A stretch of DNA of 64,000 nt from Flavobacteriales bacterium (GTDB lineage Bacteria > Bacteroidota > Bacteroidia > Flavobacteriales > Flavobacteriaceae). Within the stretch, counting starts at the first letter, position 1. The number at the start of each line of letters is the position of its first letter. Below, in pieces: positions 10,401-18,018 of this stretch. The notes beneath the pieces were generated by a model that made no database searches, was not told the origin of the DNA, and worked only from the letters and a program-made list of their open reading frames with translations. The translations under genes were made by a program, and so were the position numbers. The stretch is taken from positions 84,935 through 148,934 of the forward strand of contig JAFLBS010000008.1 in the NCBI GenBank assembly GCA_017303755.1. Direction: 5' to 3'.

Positions 10401-10641
10401 CAATTTCATCGTTCATCCTAATCCAGCAAATGATCAATTGAATATTGTTTTAAGCCAAAATTTAGGAAGTATTTCTTCCATCAAAATCATCGATGCATTG
10501 GGCAAAACAATACTTTCTCAAAAAGGAAGTTATTCGAATGCGCAAACTGTCAATGTCAATTCCATTCAATCCGGAATTTATTTTATTGAAGTTACCACTG
10601 ATACCAATTCGAAAACAATCAAGAAACTCATCATTAAATAA
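7492..10641 (+). CDS. Secreted CUB-like/fibronectin-III-like repeat protein with T9SS sorting domain
   Basis: Protein of 1049 residues with signal peptide MTRKLLFTILGVFFVSLFSG. Three CUB-like domains start near residues 27, 248 and 469 (CGGxFTDPAGPNANYADxTDYTxTICP ... WDGLYVxDGNS ... ADGCLTFRFRSD), separated by two fibronectin-III-like segments (SLSWTNTSSATQWEVLALPCGSP ... CYTFYVRxxCSxTDSS). A DUF7619-type domain begins near residue 823 (DPNDKMESHG) and a T9SS type A domain near 972 (HPNPANDQL ... IDALGKTILS). CUB-like and Fn3 modules suggest binding to glycans or proteins outside the cell. The domain triplication is visible in the DNA too. It is a paralogue of the preceding gene from about residue 590 on, with a different N-terminal payload. 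Confidence 0.88.
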   Translation: MTRKLLFTILGVFFVSLFSGYSQTVNCGDTFTDPAGPNANYADNTDYTVTICPTNVGEFVTVTFSEFNTEANWDGLYVFNGDSIDDPQIASTNPAANVPGGLSGSFWGTTIPGPFTSSSADGCLTFRFRSDNTINRPGWVASVTCAPPPTCAQPLSLQTLDITTTSAALSWTNTSSATQWEVLALPCGSPTPTATSNGVISTTNPHVFTGLTPFTCYTFYVRNICSSTDSSFWSAAANITTLLAPPTCGGNFTDPAGPNANYADDTDYTITICPDTPGDLVTVTFTEFNIEATWDGLYVYDGNSTAAPQISSGNLAGNVPGGLPGAFWGTTIPEPITSSSADGCLTFRFISDDVVNRPGWIANVTCDPPPTCPRPNNLISTATTTNSTNLSWNSNSTATTWNVLALPCGSPVPTAATTGWQVAMTNPFVYNGLFPDTCYTFYVRGVCSDTDSSNWSIGLIATTQQIPPACGGIFTDSGGANANYTNNADSTVTICPENSNGIITVTFTQFDVQANSDGLYVFDGNSTSAPQIASANGAGTIPGGLAGAFWGTTIPGPFTSTSVDGCLTFRFRSNVNTTGTGWVANVTCGIAPDRLLLIAFLDSNNNGIKENAESYFPHGSYITQMNNSGADNFINTTTGYHSILDANPSNTYDMSFEISPEYSDFFSTPSMIYEDINIPLGSGTQVFYFPVTSIQLYTDVAVSIVPQNPPRPANSYVNTVVYTNTGSGIASGTITFTKDANVTITGISQPGAVPTATGFTYNYSNLAPFETRAITVTMSVPNIPIVSIGDILTNSVSISSTITDFNSVNNSFSSSQIVIAAYDPNDKMESHGGTILHLTFTSNDYLYYTIRFENIGTAEARTVYINDILDEQLDETTFTMLSSSHSYVVSRVGNQLNWTFENINLPVSIPNSTVGKGQVFFKIKPVAGYEVGDIIPNFATIFFESNPAIVTNTFTTEFVETLGNTEFETDNFIVHPNPANDQLNIVLSQNLGSISSIKIIDALGKTILSQKGSYSNAQTVNVNSIQSGIYFIEVTTDTNSKTIKKLIIK

Positions 10642-10662
10642 AGACAAGTTTAATATAAAAGT

Positions 10663-10783
10663 TTTTTTGCCACGAATTATCGAATTCGATATTTTAAACA
10701 TTAGATTCAATTCGAATATTCATCGTAGATGAACAAATTTTAGTTTCTTATTTGATATTAATTAGTGAATTCGTGGCAAAAAA
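10663..10783. repeat. MITE-like palindromic element with 16-bp perfect ends
   Basis: TTTTTTGCCACGAATT at 10663-10678 and its exact reverse complement at 10768-10783 bracket a non-coding 121-bp segment. Sequences of this GCCACGAATT type recur between genes in Flavobacterium genomes (general knowledge, not checked). It lies between convergent genes. Confidence 0.6.
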
Positions 10784-10788
10784 TATTT

Positions 10789-10820
10789 AAAAAGGCGTTC
10801 TCAATCGGAACGCCTTTTTT
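10789..10820. terminator. Bidirectional terminator
   Basis: Perfect 12-bp stem AAAAAGGCGTTC/GAACGCCTTTTT around a 7-base loop, placed between convergent genes; its T-run touches the stop codon of the DUF456 gene. Confidence 0.85.
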
Positions 10821-11311
10821 TATTTTATAAAACCATCAAAAGCCAAATAGACAAACAAAATCAGAAACGACAAACACACCATAAATTTCATAAATGTCGA
10901 GACTAAAAAGCCTATAAACGACCCAAAAGCCGCTTTCAAAGCACCATTTTTATCCGCCGAATTATTAATTAATTCACCTACAAAAGCACCCACAAACGGA
11001 CCGATTATAAATCCGAATGGCGGTATGAATAATCCAACAATTAATCCAATATTCGTTCCCCAAATTCCGTACTTTGTGCCTCCAAAGCGTTTGGTTCCTT
11101 TGGCCGGAATTACATAATCCAAAATGCTAATCACAATTGTAATTACCAATGTAAAACCCAAAACCCAATAGTTGTTTTCTACTTTACTCGTGAGGTAAAT
11201 CAATAATAATCCAACCCAACTCAAAGCCGGACCAGGAAGCACAGGTAAAAAACTGCCTAAAAGTCCTACCAAACAACAAATCAACCCTATAATTGCCAAT
11301 ACAATATCCAT
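10820..11311 (-). CDS. DUF456 family membrane protein
   Basis: Protein of 163 residues, nearly all hydrophobic, with about five membrane segments. Glycine-rich stretches such as LPGPALSWVGLLLIYL and the GPFVGAFVGEL pattern are typical of DUF456. The soluble loop YVIPAKGTKRFGGTKYGIWGTNIGLIVGLF is the most conserved part of the family. Function of the family is unknown. It is divergent from the small exported protein at 11343, with a 31-base gap. Confidence 0.85.
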   Translation of the reverse strand: MDIVLAIIGLICCLVGLLGSFLPVLPGPALSWVGLLLIYLTSKVENNYWVLGFTLVITIVISILDYVIPAKGTKRFGGTKYGIWGTNIGLIVGLFIPPFGFIIGPFVGAFVGELINNSADKNGALKAAFGSFIGFLVSTFMKFMVCLSFLILFVYLAFDGFIK

Positions 11312-11326
11312 ATCTAAAAAAATTAC

Positions 11327-11334
11327 TATTTTTG
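11327..11334 (+). promoter_or_regulatory. Bacteroidota -7 element TATTTTTG
   Basis: Exact TAnnTTTG match 8 bases before ATG 11343, implying a very short leader. No -33 TTG at the right distance, so it is tentative. Confidence 0.4.
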
Positions 11335-11342
11335 AAACGAAT

Positions 11343-11708
11343 ATGAGAAAAATACTTCACATAACCGTAATTATTATTTTACTTCTGTGCTCAACATTAG
11401 CGATGAGTCAAGAAAAAACTGCTGATCCTGATGCCGAAATCAAGGAAATGCTCTATAATAAGTATAAAAAAGAGGTGAGAAGTTACGATAAAAAAGATTT
11501 TGACGACTTATTCATGTCATTTTTCGAAAGTCAGAATGGTGAAAAAGTGCTGACCAAAGAAGAATTCTACACGTATACCATCAAAATAGCCATTTATTCG
11601 GAAAAACTCGGACTCTTGTACAAAAGCCAAAAAGCCGAATCCGATCAAGCCAAAAAAGAATGGTACGATAAAAGCTATCAAGACTATCTCAACTCCAAAA
11701 AAAACTAA
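11343..11708 (+). CDS. Small exported hypothetical protein
   Basis: Protein of 121 residues with a signal peptide (residues 1-21, ending LAMSQ). The mature part is charged and helical, with KEMLYNKYKKEVRSYDKKDFDDLFMSFFESQNGEKVL and many Lys/Glu/Asp residues. No family was recognised. The next gene starts 1 base after its stop, so the two are very probably co-transcribed and co-translated; both products enter the envelope. Confidence 0.75.
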   Translation: MRKILHITVIIILLLCSTLAMSQEKTADPDAEIKEMLYNKYKKEVRSYDKKDFDDLFMSFFESQNGEKVLTKEEFYTYTIKIAIYSEKLGLLYKSQKAESDQAKKEWYDKSYQDYLNSKKN

Positions 11709-11709
11709 A

Positions 11710-12189
11710 GTGAAAAAAGTACTAACCCTGTTTTTAGTGGCGTTTTTTGGGTCGTGTCAGTATTTCGAAAAACAAGTTCCCAACGAAAAAGAATTGCTCG
11801 AACAAGAGCTCAAGAAAGTCGATTGGAACAAAGTCGACGAATATCCATCGATAAGCACTTGCGACAGTCTTACCGATCCTGAATTGCGCAAACAGTGCTT
11901 TTTTGAATACCTTTCGGCCACCATTCAGCAAAAACTCAATGTTGATACTCCGTTTAATAAATTGTATCCCGAAATCGATACTATCGAAGTAAAAGTAACC
12001 GTTTTGCCTGATGCGACGATGGAATTCGAACCACAATTTCCACAAGATTCTGTGACGTACGACAAGGTAAAAATCGACAGTATTCTTCACGCCCGATTAG
12101 TCGATTTGCCCAAAGTAAATCCAGGCAGCAAACGCGGAATACCCGTAAAAACACAGTTTATTTTGCCCGTAATTTTAAAAGTAGAGTAA
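11710..12189 (+). CDS. Putative lipoprotein, GTG start
   Basis: Protein of 159 residues. It starts with GTG at 11710, one base after the preceding stop. MKKVLTLFLVAFFGSC matches a lipoprotein signal with the lipobox FFGSC, so Cys16 would be lipidated. The C-terminal GIPVKTQFILPVILKV resembles the last strand of TonB/energy-transducer C-terminal domains (known: xVPVxxxFxLPI), but the domain is not complete enough to assign. Inference: envelope protein working with the product of the preceding gene. Confidence 0.7.
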   Translation: MKKVLTLFLVAFFGSCQYFEKQVPNEKELLEQELKKVDWNKVDEYPSISTCDSLTDPELRKQCFFEYLSATIQQKLNVDTPFNKLYPEIDTIEVKVTVLPDATMEFEPQFPQDSVTYDKVKIDSILHARLVDLPKVNPGSKRGIPVKTQFILPVILKVE

Positions 12190-12380
12190 GTCATTGCGAG
12201 TAAGCGAAGCAATCTGAAGCTATTTCCAGCTGTACATTTCAAGTTTTTGCCCAAAATTGTGTTTTTCTAAGGCCAAAAAAGAGCTTCTTTGGTCGCTTTT
12301 TTTCGCCAAGAAAAAACTACAATTTTCGCGCAAAAAGCTTTCCATTTCCATCTGGGCTAGAGCAACCCATTTCAATAGAA
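12190..12380. other. Intergenic segment with dispersed-repeat-like text
   Basis: It starts with GTCATTGCGAG..GCGAAGCAATCTG, a repeat type common between genes in Bacteroidota. No coding signal was seen. Confidence 0.4.
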
Positions 12381-13523
12381 CTATTTCTTAAATCTTCGGC
12401 CTTTCCAAGTAAAAGAACCAAAAAGCGAATACACTCCAACCACACTCGAAAAAACTGGATACACTAAACTACTCGCCAACGGAAGTAAAAATTTCCCTTT
12501 TTGCAAATAACCATTCGCCTGCGATAACAAAATGTAATCCACCAAATATTTTATCAAAAACACAACTAATAAATTCCATTTTGTCACACTGAGTGCAGTC
12601 GAAGTGCAATCACAAATAACAAACCCACAACCCACAACCAAGCATACATTCATCAACAACACGCCAACCGCTAAAATTTTTGCATAATTACTACTATAAC
12701 TAGTTGCTTTACTTGCCCAACGAACGCGTTGCATGAACAATTTGAACAAATCATTTTCGGGTTTTGTTGTTACAATACTATCTTCGTGTTTCAAGTACTG
12801 AATGACTTCAGGTTTTTTCAAAACCGCTTTTTGCAACAACATCACATCATCACCGCTTGCTTGTTCGTTGATGCCACCAAAACCGCCTAATTCGTTGAAG
12901 AATTTCTTGGTATACGCAAAATTGGCTCCGTTGCACATAAACGGTTTTCCGATACCAAAACTGCCAATAGTTGTACCTTGCAAACTCAATAAATCCAATT
13001 GCTGAAAATGATGAAACCAGTTGTTTTTTGTCTTATAAACCACAGCGCCAACTACCATTTCGGCTTTCGTTTGCTGAATGAATTGATCTAAAATCAATAA
13101 CCAATTTTCATTCACCACACAATCGGCATCAGTTGTAATTACCCAATCCTTTTTGATGATGGGAATCGCACGTGATAACGCATCTTTTTTGGGCGAATTG
13201 GACAAGCGCAAATTTTCCAGAAGTGTCGTTTCAATTTTGCCATTTTCCATGCGCCAATTGATGTACACGCGTTCTGATTGATCTTTCGAGAAATCATCTA
13301 CCATTATCAATTCAAACAACTCTTTAGGGTAATTCAAATCCGAAATCGAACGCAATAACTTCCGCAGATTCTTTTCCTCATTCCGAAACGGAACAATAAT
13401 CGAAAACGAATTCTTCGGTGAAGTAGTGGTTGGCTCAAACGTTTTTACTTTCCCAAAACCTAAAATCAATTGTGCGATCAACACAACGTAGATGATTAAA
13501 ACGATGCTTAAAACTATTATCAT
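12381..13523 (-). CDS. Family 2 glycosyltransferase, membrane-bound
   Basis: Protein of 380 residues. One N-terminal membrane segment (MIIVLSIVLIIYVVLIAQLILGFG) is followed by a GT-A domain: FSIIVPFRNEEKNL, the nucleotide-binding MVDDFS, and the DxD-like TTDADC; then GAVVYK and QQLDLLSLQGTTIGSFG, typical of the Flavobacteriia members. Two or three C-terminal membrane segments follow from about residue 280. The family moves a sugar from a nucleotide donor to a lipid or polysaccharide acceptor at the inner membrane; the acceptor here is unknown. Odd: between two membrane segments the residues CDCTSTALSVTK are encoded by a sequence (12583-12606) identical in type to an intergenic dispersed repeat. 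Confidence 0.85.
   Translation of the reverse strand: MIIVLSIVLIIYVVLIAQLILGFGKVKTFEPTTTSPKNSFSIIVPFRNEEKNLRKLLRSISDLNYPKELFELIMVDDFSKDQSERVYINWRMENGKIETTLLENLRLSNSPKKDALSRAIPIIKKDWVITTDADCVVNENWLLILDQFIQQTKAEMVVGAVVYKTKNNWFHHFQQLDLLSLQGTTIGSFGIGKPFMCNGANFAYTKKFFNELGGFGGINEQASGDDVMLLQKAVLKKPEVIQYLKHEDSIVTTKPENDLFKLFMQRVRWASKATSYSSNYAKILAVGVLLMNVCLVVGCGFVICDCTSTALSVTKWNLLVVFLIKYLVDYILLSQANGYLQKGKFLLPLASSLVYPVFSSVVGVYSLFGSFTWKGRRFKK
12583..12606. repeat. Dispersed-repeat-type sequence inside the GT2 gene
   Basis: GTCACACTGAGTGCAGTCGA and the following AGTG match the familiar Bacteroidota intergenic repeat family (GTCACACTGAGCGCAGTCGAAGTG type). Here it is in frame inside a coding sequence, in a loop between predicted membrane segments. 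Confidence 0.5.
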
Positions 13524-13655
13524 AGAGGTAGTTATAAATTACAATGGCAATGACAATGTCAATAACAATGTCAATTACAAAATCAATGACAAATTCTAAA
13601 ATAAGATTATTTAAATTTCTCTAATTTTTTTGATCTGTGTTCCAAAAAAAAGCCA

Positions 13656-14117
13656 AAAACTTAAATAAACTTTTGTGTCTTTTGTGGTTCAAATCAAAAC
13701 TTAGTGGTTCATTGTGCCTTCTTAGTGCTCTTCGTGGTTAACTCTGAACTTCAATACAAAATAACTTCCAATCACCACGGGCAACACCACATTCAAAAAC
13801 CACATCAGAGTACTTATAAAAACAACAATCCATTCATTCACGCCTAATTTTCCAAAAAAGAACATCGCGACGCTTCCTTAATTTCAAAATTCTAAAACTT
13901 AAATGAGCTTTTATGCCTTATATGGTTCAAATCAAAACTTAGTGGTTCATTGTGCCTTCTTAGTGCTCTTCGTGGTTAAGTCTGAACTTCAATACAAAAT
14001 AACTTCCAATCACCACGGGCAACACCACATTCAAAAACCACATTAGAGTACTTATAAAAACAACAATCCATTCATTCACGCCCAATTTTCCGAAAAAGAA
14101 CATCGCCACGCTTCCTT
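13656..14117. repeat. Tandem duplication, period 238 bp
   Basis: 13656-13879 is repeated at 13894-14117 with few mismatches; from 13685 on the match is almost perfect for 195 bp. The unit contains an intergenic repeat and the last 52 codons of the gene at 13960-14889. No other coding signal lies in 13524-13959. Confidence 0.9.
13722..13879 (-). pseudogene. Duplicated 3' fragment of the UPF0104-type membrane protein gene
   Basis: It encodes the last 51 residues and the stop (GSVAMFFFGKLGVNEWIV ... FRVNHEEH) of the gene at 13960-14889, with only one visible amino-acid change (L to V near the end), but has no start. It arose from the 238-bp tandem duplication. Confidence 0.85.
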
Positions 14118-14889
14118 TAACTGCAAAATCCAAAAACTGAAAACTCGGCAACGACGACGCTAAAAAATAAACAACAGCAATATTCGCCATCAAGATTCCA
14201 TAAGGTAAATCTACGCCAAAAGCGAGAAATAAAAAATAGTATTGGTGCGAAAAAACCAAATAACGGCAAACGGCAAGAATGTTGTTTTTAGCATGAATCT
14301 CTCTAGGAATTTCACCAACTTTTACCATCAGTTTCTCTAATGAATATCCTTTGATTTTTATTTTTTTTGTAAAAAACAAAATGGTCATAGTAATCAAAAG
14401 AACTGCTCCCAATAATGCAACTTCTTTTACATATCCTATTATTAACAATCCTACAATCCCAAAAACAACCGTCAAAATCATCTGAATTCCGTTGCAAATC
14501 AAATTCAGAAAAATAATGGTTTTGGTCTTGGTTTTATCAAAATACAAGGCTTTTCCGGCGTATTCGCCCAATCCATTCGGAGTGAAAATTCCGGCAGTCA
14601 ATGCTCCTAAAACTTGTTTAGTACTTTCGCCCAACGAAATCGGACGCAAAAAAGAAACCAAATTCTGCCATTTTAAAATCTCTAAATACCGATTGGCAAC
14701 ACTAAACGAGAGCAAAAAAATAATTCCTAAAAAAGTAGCTTTCCGATTCACCAATTCGCGAAATTTGGCCCAATCGAGTTGGTCATTGGTTGCCAATTGA
14801 TGGTAAATAAAATAAAAGGCTGCAATAACAATCAAAAGTTTGATTATAAAAACGCCGAATTGTTTAGCTTTGTCAGAAATTGTAATCAT
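13960..14889 (-). CDS. UPF0104 / lysylphosphatidylglycerol synthase-like integral membrane protein
   Basis: Protein of 309 residues with about eight membrane segments. The motif region ISLGESTKQVLGALTAGIFTPNGLGEYAGKALYFDK is the conserved core of the UPF0104/flippase-like family (PF03706), in which the pattern TPGGxGE is usual; here it reads TPNGLGEY. The family includes flippase parts of lipid-modifying enzymes, but this protein lacks the soluble aminoacyl-transferase half, so the substrate is unknown. It is divergent from ruvC with a 55-base gap. A copy of its last 52 codons lies just downstream. Confidence 0.82.
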   Translation of the reverse strand: MITISDKAKQFGVFIIKLLIVIAAFYFIYHQLATNDQLDWAKFRELVNRKATFLGIIFLLSFSVANRYLEILKWQNLVSFLRPISLGESTKQVLGALTAGIFTPNGLGEYAGKALYFDKTKTKTIIFLNLICNGIQMILTVVFGIVGLLIIGYVKEVALLGAVLLITMTILFFTKKIKIKGYSLEKLMVKVGEIPREIHAKNNILAVCRYLVFSHQYYFLFLAFGVDLPYGILMANIAVVYFLASSLPSFQFLDFAVKGSVAMFFFGKLGVNEWIVVFISTLMWFLNVVLPVVIGSYFVLKFRLNHEEH

Positions 14890-14944
14890 TGGTGCAAAGA
14901 AACAAACTTTTAAACTTTTAAACCTTAAACTTTAAACTAAAAAA

Positions 14945-15499
14945 TTGGCAAACGAACGCATCATATTAGGCATCGATCCCGGAACCACTATCATGGGTTT
15001 TGGTTTGATAAAAGTGGTCAATAAAAAAATGGAATTTCTTCAACTCAACGAATTGATTCTAAGTAAATACGACGACCATTACACCAAACTAAAAGTCATT
15101 TTTGAGCGCACCATCGAGCTCATCGAAACGCACCATCCTGACGAAATTGCCATCGAAGCACCTTTTTTTGGTAAAAACGTGCAATCAATGCTCAAACTCG
15201 GAAGAGCGCAAGGTGTAGCTATGGCAGCAGGTTTGTCGCGTCAAATTCCAATTACCGAATACGAACCCAAAAAAATCAAAATGGCCATCACAGGAAACGG
15301 AAATGCCAGTAAAGAACAGGTGGCCAAAATGCTACAACAACTTCTCGGTTTAAAGGAGTTGCCCAAAAACCTCGATTCTACCGATGGTTTAGCGGCAGCG
15401 GTTTGTCATTTTTTCAATTCAGGAAAAGTGGTTGGTGCCAAAAGCTATTCAGGTTGGGATGCTTTTGTCAAACAAAATGAAGAACGAATAAAAAAATAG
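14945..15499 (+). CDS. ruvC: Crossover junction endodeoxyribonuclease RuvC
   Basis: Protein of 184 residues, the normal size. It resolves Holliday junctions together with RuvAB in recombination and repair. The acidic active site is visible: D11 in GIDPGTT, the Glu in AIEAPFFGKN near residue 70, and the paired Asp in LDSTDGLAAAVCHF near residues 145-148. Translation starts at TTG 14945 (family N-terminus ANERIILGIDPGTT); no in-frame ATG lies close upstream. The hemW gene follows after 55 bases, a usual neighbour in Flavobacteriia. Confidence 0.95.
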   Translation: MANERIILGIDPGTTIMGFGLIKVVNKKMEFLQLNELILSKYDDHYTKLKVIFERTIELIETHHPDEIAIEAPFFGKNVQSMLKLGRAQGVAMAAGLSRQIPITEYEPKKIKMAITGNGNASKEQVAKMLQQLLGLKELPKNLDSTDGLAAAVCHFFNSGKVVGAKSYSGWDAFVKQNEERIKK

Positions 15500-15554
15500 T
15501 TTACAGTCACAGTTTTCAGTGCTGATGACTGTGACTGCGACTAATAACTAAATA

Positions 15555-16688
15555 ATGAGCGGCATTTACATCCACATACCATTCTGCAAACAAGCATGCC
15601 ACTATTGTGACTTTCATTTTTCAACTTCAATGAAGAAGAAAGACGAAATGGTCATGGCATTAGCTAAAGAAATTCAAATGCGAAAAAGTGAATTTCAAGA
15701 TGAGATTGTAGAAACCATTTATTTTGGCGGTGGAACTCCGAGTATATTGACCATTGATGATATACGAAGTTTAATTGCCGTCGTTTATGAGAATTATAAA
15801 GTAATTGATAACCCTGAAATTACGCTTGAAGCCAACCCAGATGATTTAACCAATGAACGACTAATTGAGTTATCAAAAAACCGAATCAATCGTCTTTCCA
15901 TCGGGATTCAATCTTTTTTTGAAGACGATTTAAAGATGATGAATCGCGCTCACAACGCAAAAGAAGCCGCAAAATGTCTGGAAGAAGCCACAAAGTATTT
16001 CGATAATATTTCGATTGATTTGATTTACGGAATTCCGAATATGAGCAACGAAAAGTGGAAACAAAACATTGAAACTGCTATGTCGTTTGGCGTTCCACAC
16101 ATTTCGAGTTATGCACTAACCGTTGAACTTAAAACGGCTTTGCATTCGTTCATTCAAAAAGGAATTATCCCGCAACCCGATGATGAAGTCGCACAAGAAC
16201 ATTTCCAAGTTTTAGTCGATACGTTATCCGAAAATGATTTCATTCACTACGAATTATCGAATTTTGGTAAAGAGAACTATTTTTCCAAAAACAATTCGGC
16301 TTATTGGTTGGGCAAAAAATACCTCGGAATTGGCCCGTCTGCGCACAGCTACGATGGTGAAAAACGCGGTTGGAATGTGTCGAATAACGCGTTGTACATC
16401 AAATCCATTCAAGAAAACAAATTGCCCATTGAAACCGAAGTTTTATCCAAAACTGATCGTTATAACGAATACATCATGACCGGTTTGCGCACTATTTGGG
16501 GAATTTCGTTAGATCGAATTGAAACCGAGTTTGGTACAACTTACTTGGATTATCTCAACCAACAATCTCAAAAATACATCGAAGATCATCTTCTTTTTGT
16601 GGATGAAAACATACTGCGAACCACCAAAAAAGGAAAGTTTTTGAGTGATGGAATTGCAAGTGATTTGTTTTTGTTAAATTTGGAGTGA
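15555..16688 (+). CDS. hemW: Radical SAM heme chaperone HemW
   Basis: Protein of 377 residues, family length. The cluster-binding motif is C11-x3-C15-x2-C18 (HIPFCKQACHYCDFHF), the HemW form of the radical SAM signature, followed by YFGGGTPS and EANPDDLT and the C-terminal HemW domain (YELSNFGKENYFSKNNSAYWLG). HemW delivers heme and is often misannotated as coproporphyrinogen III oxidase; the extra Cys expected of true HemN is not in the first motif. It lies in an apparent run of plus-strand genes from ruvC to the PH/SHOCT protein. Confidence 0.93.
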   Translation: MSGIYIHIPFCKQACHYCDFHFSTSMKKKDEMVMALAKEIQMRKSEFQDEIVETIYFGGGTPSILTIDDIRSLIAVVYENYKVIDNPEITLEANPDDLTNERLIELSKNRINRLSIGIQSFFEDDLKMMNRAHNAKEAAKCLEEATKYFDNISIDLIYGIPNMSNEKWKQNIETAMSFGVPHISSYALTVELKTALHSFIQKGIIPQPDDEVAQEHFQVLVDTLSENDFIHYELSNFGKENYFSKNNSAYWLGKKYLGIGPSAHSYDGEKRGWNVSNNALYIKSIQENKLPIETEVLSKTDRYNEYIMTGLRTIWGISLDRIETEFGTTYLDYLNQQSQKYIEDHLLFVDENILRTTKKGKFLSDGIASDLFLLNLE

Positions 16689-16775
16689 ATTGGAACGCTG
16701 ATGAAACGGATGCCAGCAACGCAGATAAATCCGTAAAATCCGCGTTAGAATATCTGTAAAATCCGCGTTCAAATT
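16689..16775. repeat. Short intergenic repeats (AAATCCGCGTT)
   Basis: Two near-identical pieces, CCGTAAAATCCGCGTTAGAAT and CTGTAAAATCCGCGTTCAAAT, occur in tandem about 30 bases apart. This is typical dispersed intergenic text of flavobacteria. No gene is seen. Confidence 0.5.
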
Positions 16776-17555
16776 ATGAAAGCTTCTATCAACAACTTCA
16801 CTATTGACTTATCAAAACCCATTGATATTTCCATTCCATTATCCAATTCAGACCAAAATCCGATTGCGTGGTACATCGAAAAACCTCAAATTGAACCCGT
16901 AGTTTTTGGCGAATGGATCGGAAAAGTTTCGGAAGGAAGTTCGACGAATTTCAACAACATTTTCTTCAATCCACACGGTCACGGAACGCATACAGAATGT
17001 CTCGGGCACATAACTAGAGCGTTTTATTCGATTAATCAATGTTTGAAACAATTCTTTTTCACGGCTCGGTTGGTTTCAATTGAACCAAAGCAAGTAAACG
17101 AGGATTTGATCATTACCAAAGAACAAATTCATCAACACTTTGTCATTTCGACGAAGGAGAAATCACATCATCAAACACAAGCTTTAATCATCAGAACGCT
17201 CCCAAATTTAGAATCAAAAAAACATAGAAATTACTCACACACCAATCCGCCGTACTTGGCTGAAGATGCCGCGATGTTCATTCGCGAAAGCGGAATTCAA
17301 CATTTACTGATTGATTTGCCTAGTGTAGACAGAGAAGAAGACGAAGGAAAATTGCTGGCTCACAAGGCATTTTGGAATGTAAAAGACGTCAATAAGCTAA
17401 ATGATGACGCACGATTGAATTGCACCATTACCGAAATGATATTTGTTGCCGATGAAATTCAAGATGGAAGTTATATACTCAACCTACAAATCGCTTCGTT
17501 TGAAAATGATGCATCACCATCCAAACCAATTTTGTATAAAATAATTGAAAATTGA
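16776..17555 (+). CDS. Cyclase/arylformamidase-family metal-dependent hydrolase
   Basis: Protein of 259 residues. It starts with the family pattern IDLSKPIDISIPL and has the metal-binding motif HGHGTHTECLGH near residues 68-79 (family: HxGTHxDxxxH; here Glu replaces the usual Asp). LLIDLPSVDREEDEGKLLAHKAFW near residue 180 is the second conserved block. Members hydrolyse N-formylkynurenine, isatin or similar cyclic amides; the substrate here cannot be told, and no kynurenine pathway genes are adjacent. The next ATG is 2 bases after its stop. Confidence 0.82.
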   Translation: MKASINNFTIDLSKPIDISIPLSNSDQNPIAWYIEKPQIEPVVFGEWIGKVSEGSSTNFNNIFFNPHGHGTHTECLGHITRAFYSINQCLKQFFFTARLVSIEPKQVNEDLIITKEQIHQHFVISTKEKSHHQTQALIIRTLPNLESKKHRNYSHTNPPYLAEDAAMFIRESGIQHLLIDLPSVDREEDEGKLLAHKAFWNVKDVNKLNDDARLNCTITEMIFVADEIQDGSYILNLQIASFENDASPSKPILYKIIEN

Positions 17556-17556
17556 T

Positions 17557-17955
17557 ATGGTTACAGTATCAACTGATAAATCCCAACTCGACGTTCCGTT
17601 CATCCAAAATTTTCTCAAAGATATTTATTGGGCGGCAGGTCGAACGATAGAAGAAGTACAAACCACTATAGATGCGTCATTTTGCTTCGGAATTTACCTT
17701 GATGGAAAACAAATTGGTTTCGCACGAGTAGTAACTGATTATGTGGTTTTCGCTTATTTAATGGATGTTTTTATTGATGAAAATCACCGCGGAAAAGGCT
17801 ATTCGTCCATTTTGATTGATGCCATGATGAACGAACCACAACTGCATGAGGTCAAAATTTGGCGCTTGGCAACCACTGATGCGCATTTTTTATATGAAAA
17901 ATTCGGGTTCAAAGCGTTAGCACATCCTGAAAAAATGATGGAAAAAATTAAATAG
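17557..17955 (+). CDS. GNAT family N-acetyltransferase
   Basis: Protein of 132 residues from ATG 17557, just after the stop of the preceding gene; a TTG at 17545 would overlap and is less likely. It shows the acetyl-CoA-binding segment MDVFIDENHRGKGYSSILIDAMM (motif R-G-K-G) and the C-terminal LATTDAHFLYEKFGFKAL typical of this GNAT subfamily. Acceptor unknown. Probably translated together with the cyclase-family gene. Confidence 0.88.
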   Translation: MVTVSTDKSQLDVPFIQNFLKDIYWAAGRTIEEVQTTIDASFCFGIYLDGKQIGFARVVTDYVVFAYLMDVFIDENHRGKGYSSILIDAMMNEPQLHEVKIWRLATTDAHFLYEKFGFKALAHPEKMMEKIK

Positions 17956-18018
17956 TGTTCAGTTTTCAGTCTCAGTTTTCAGAACTGCGACTGTGACTGC
18001 GACTGCAAACTAAACAAA

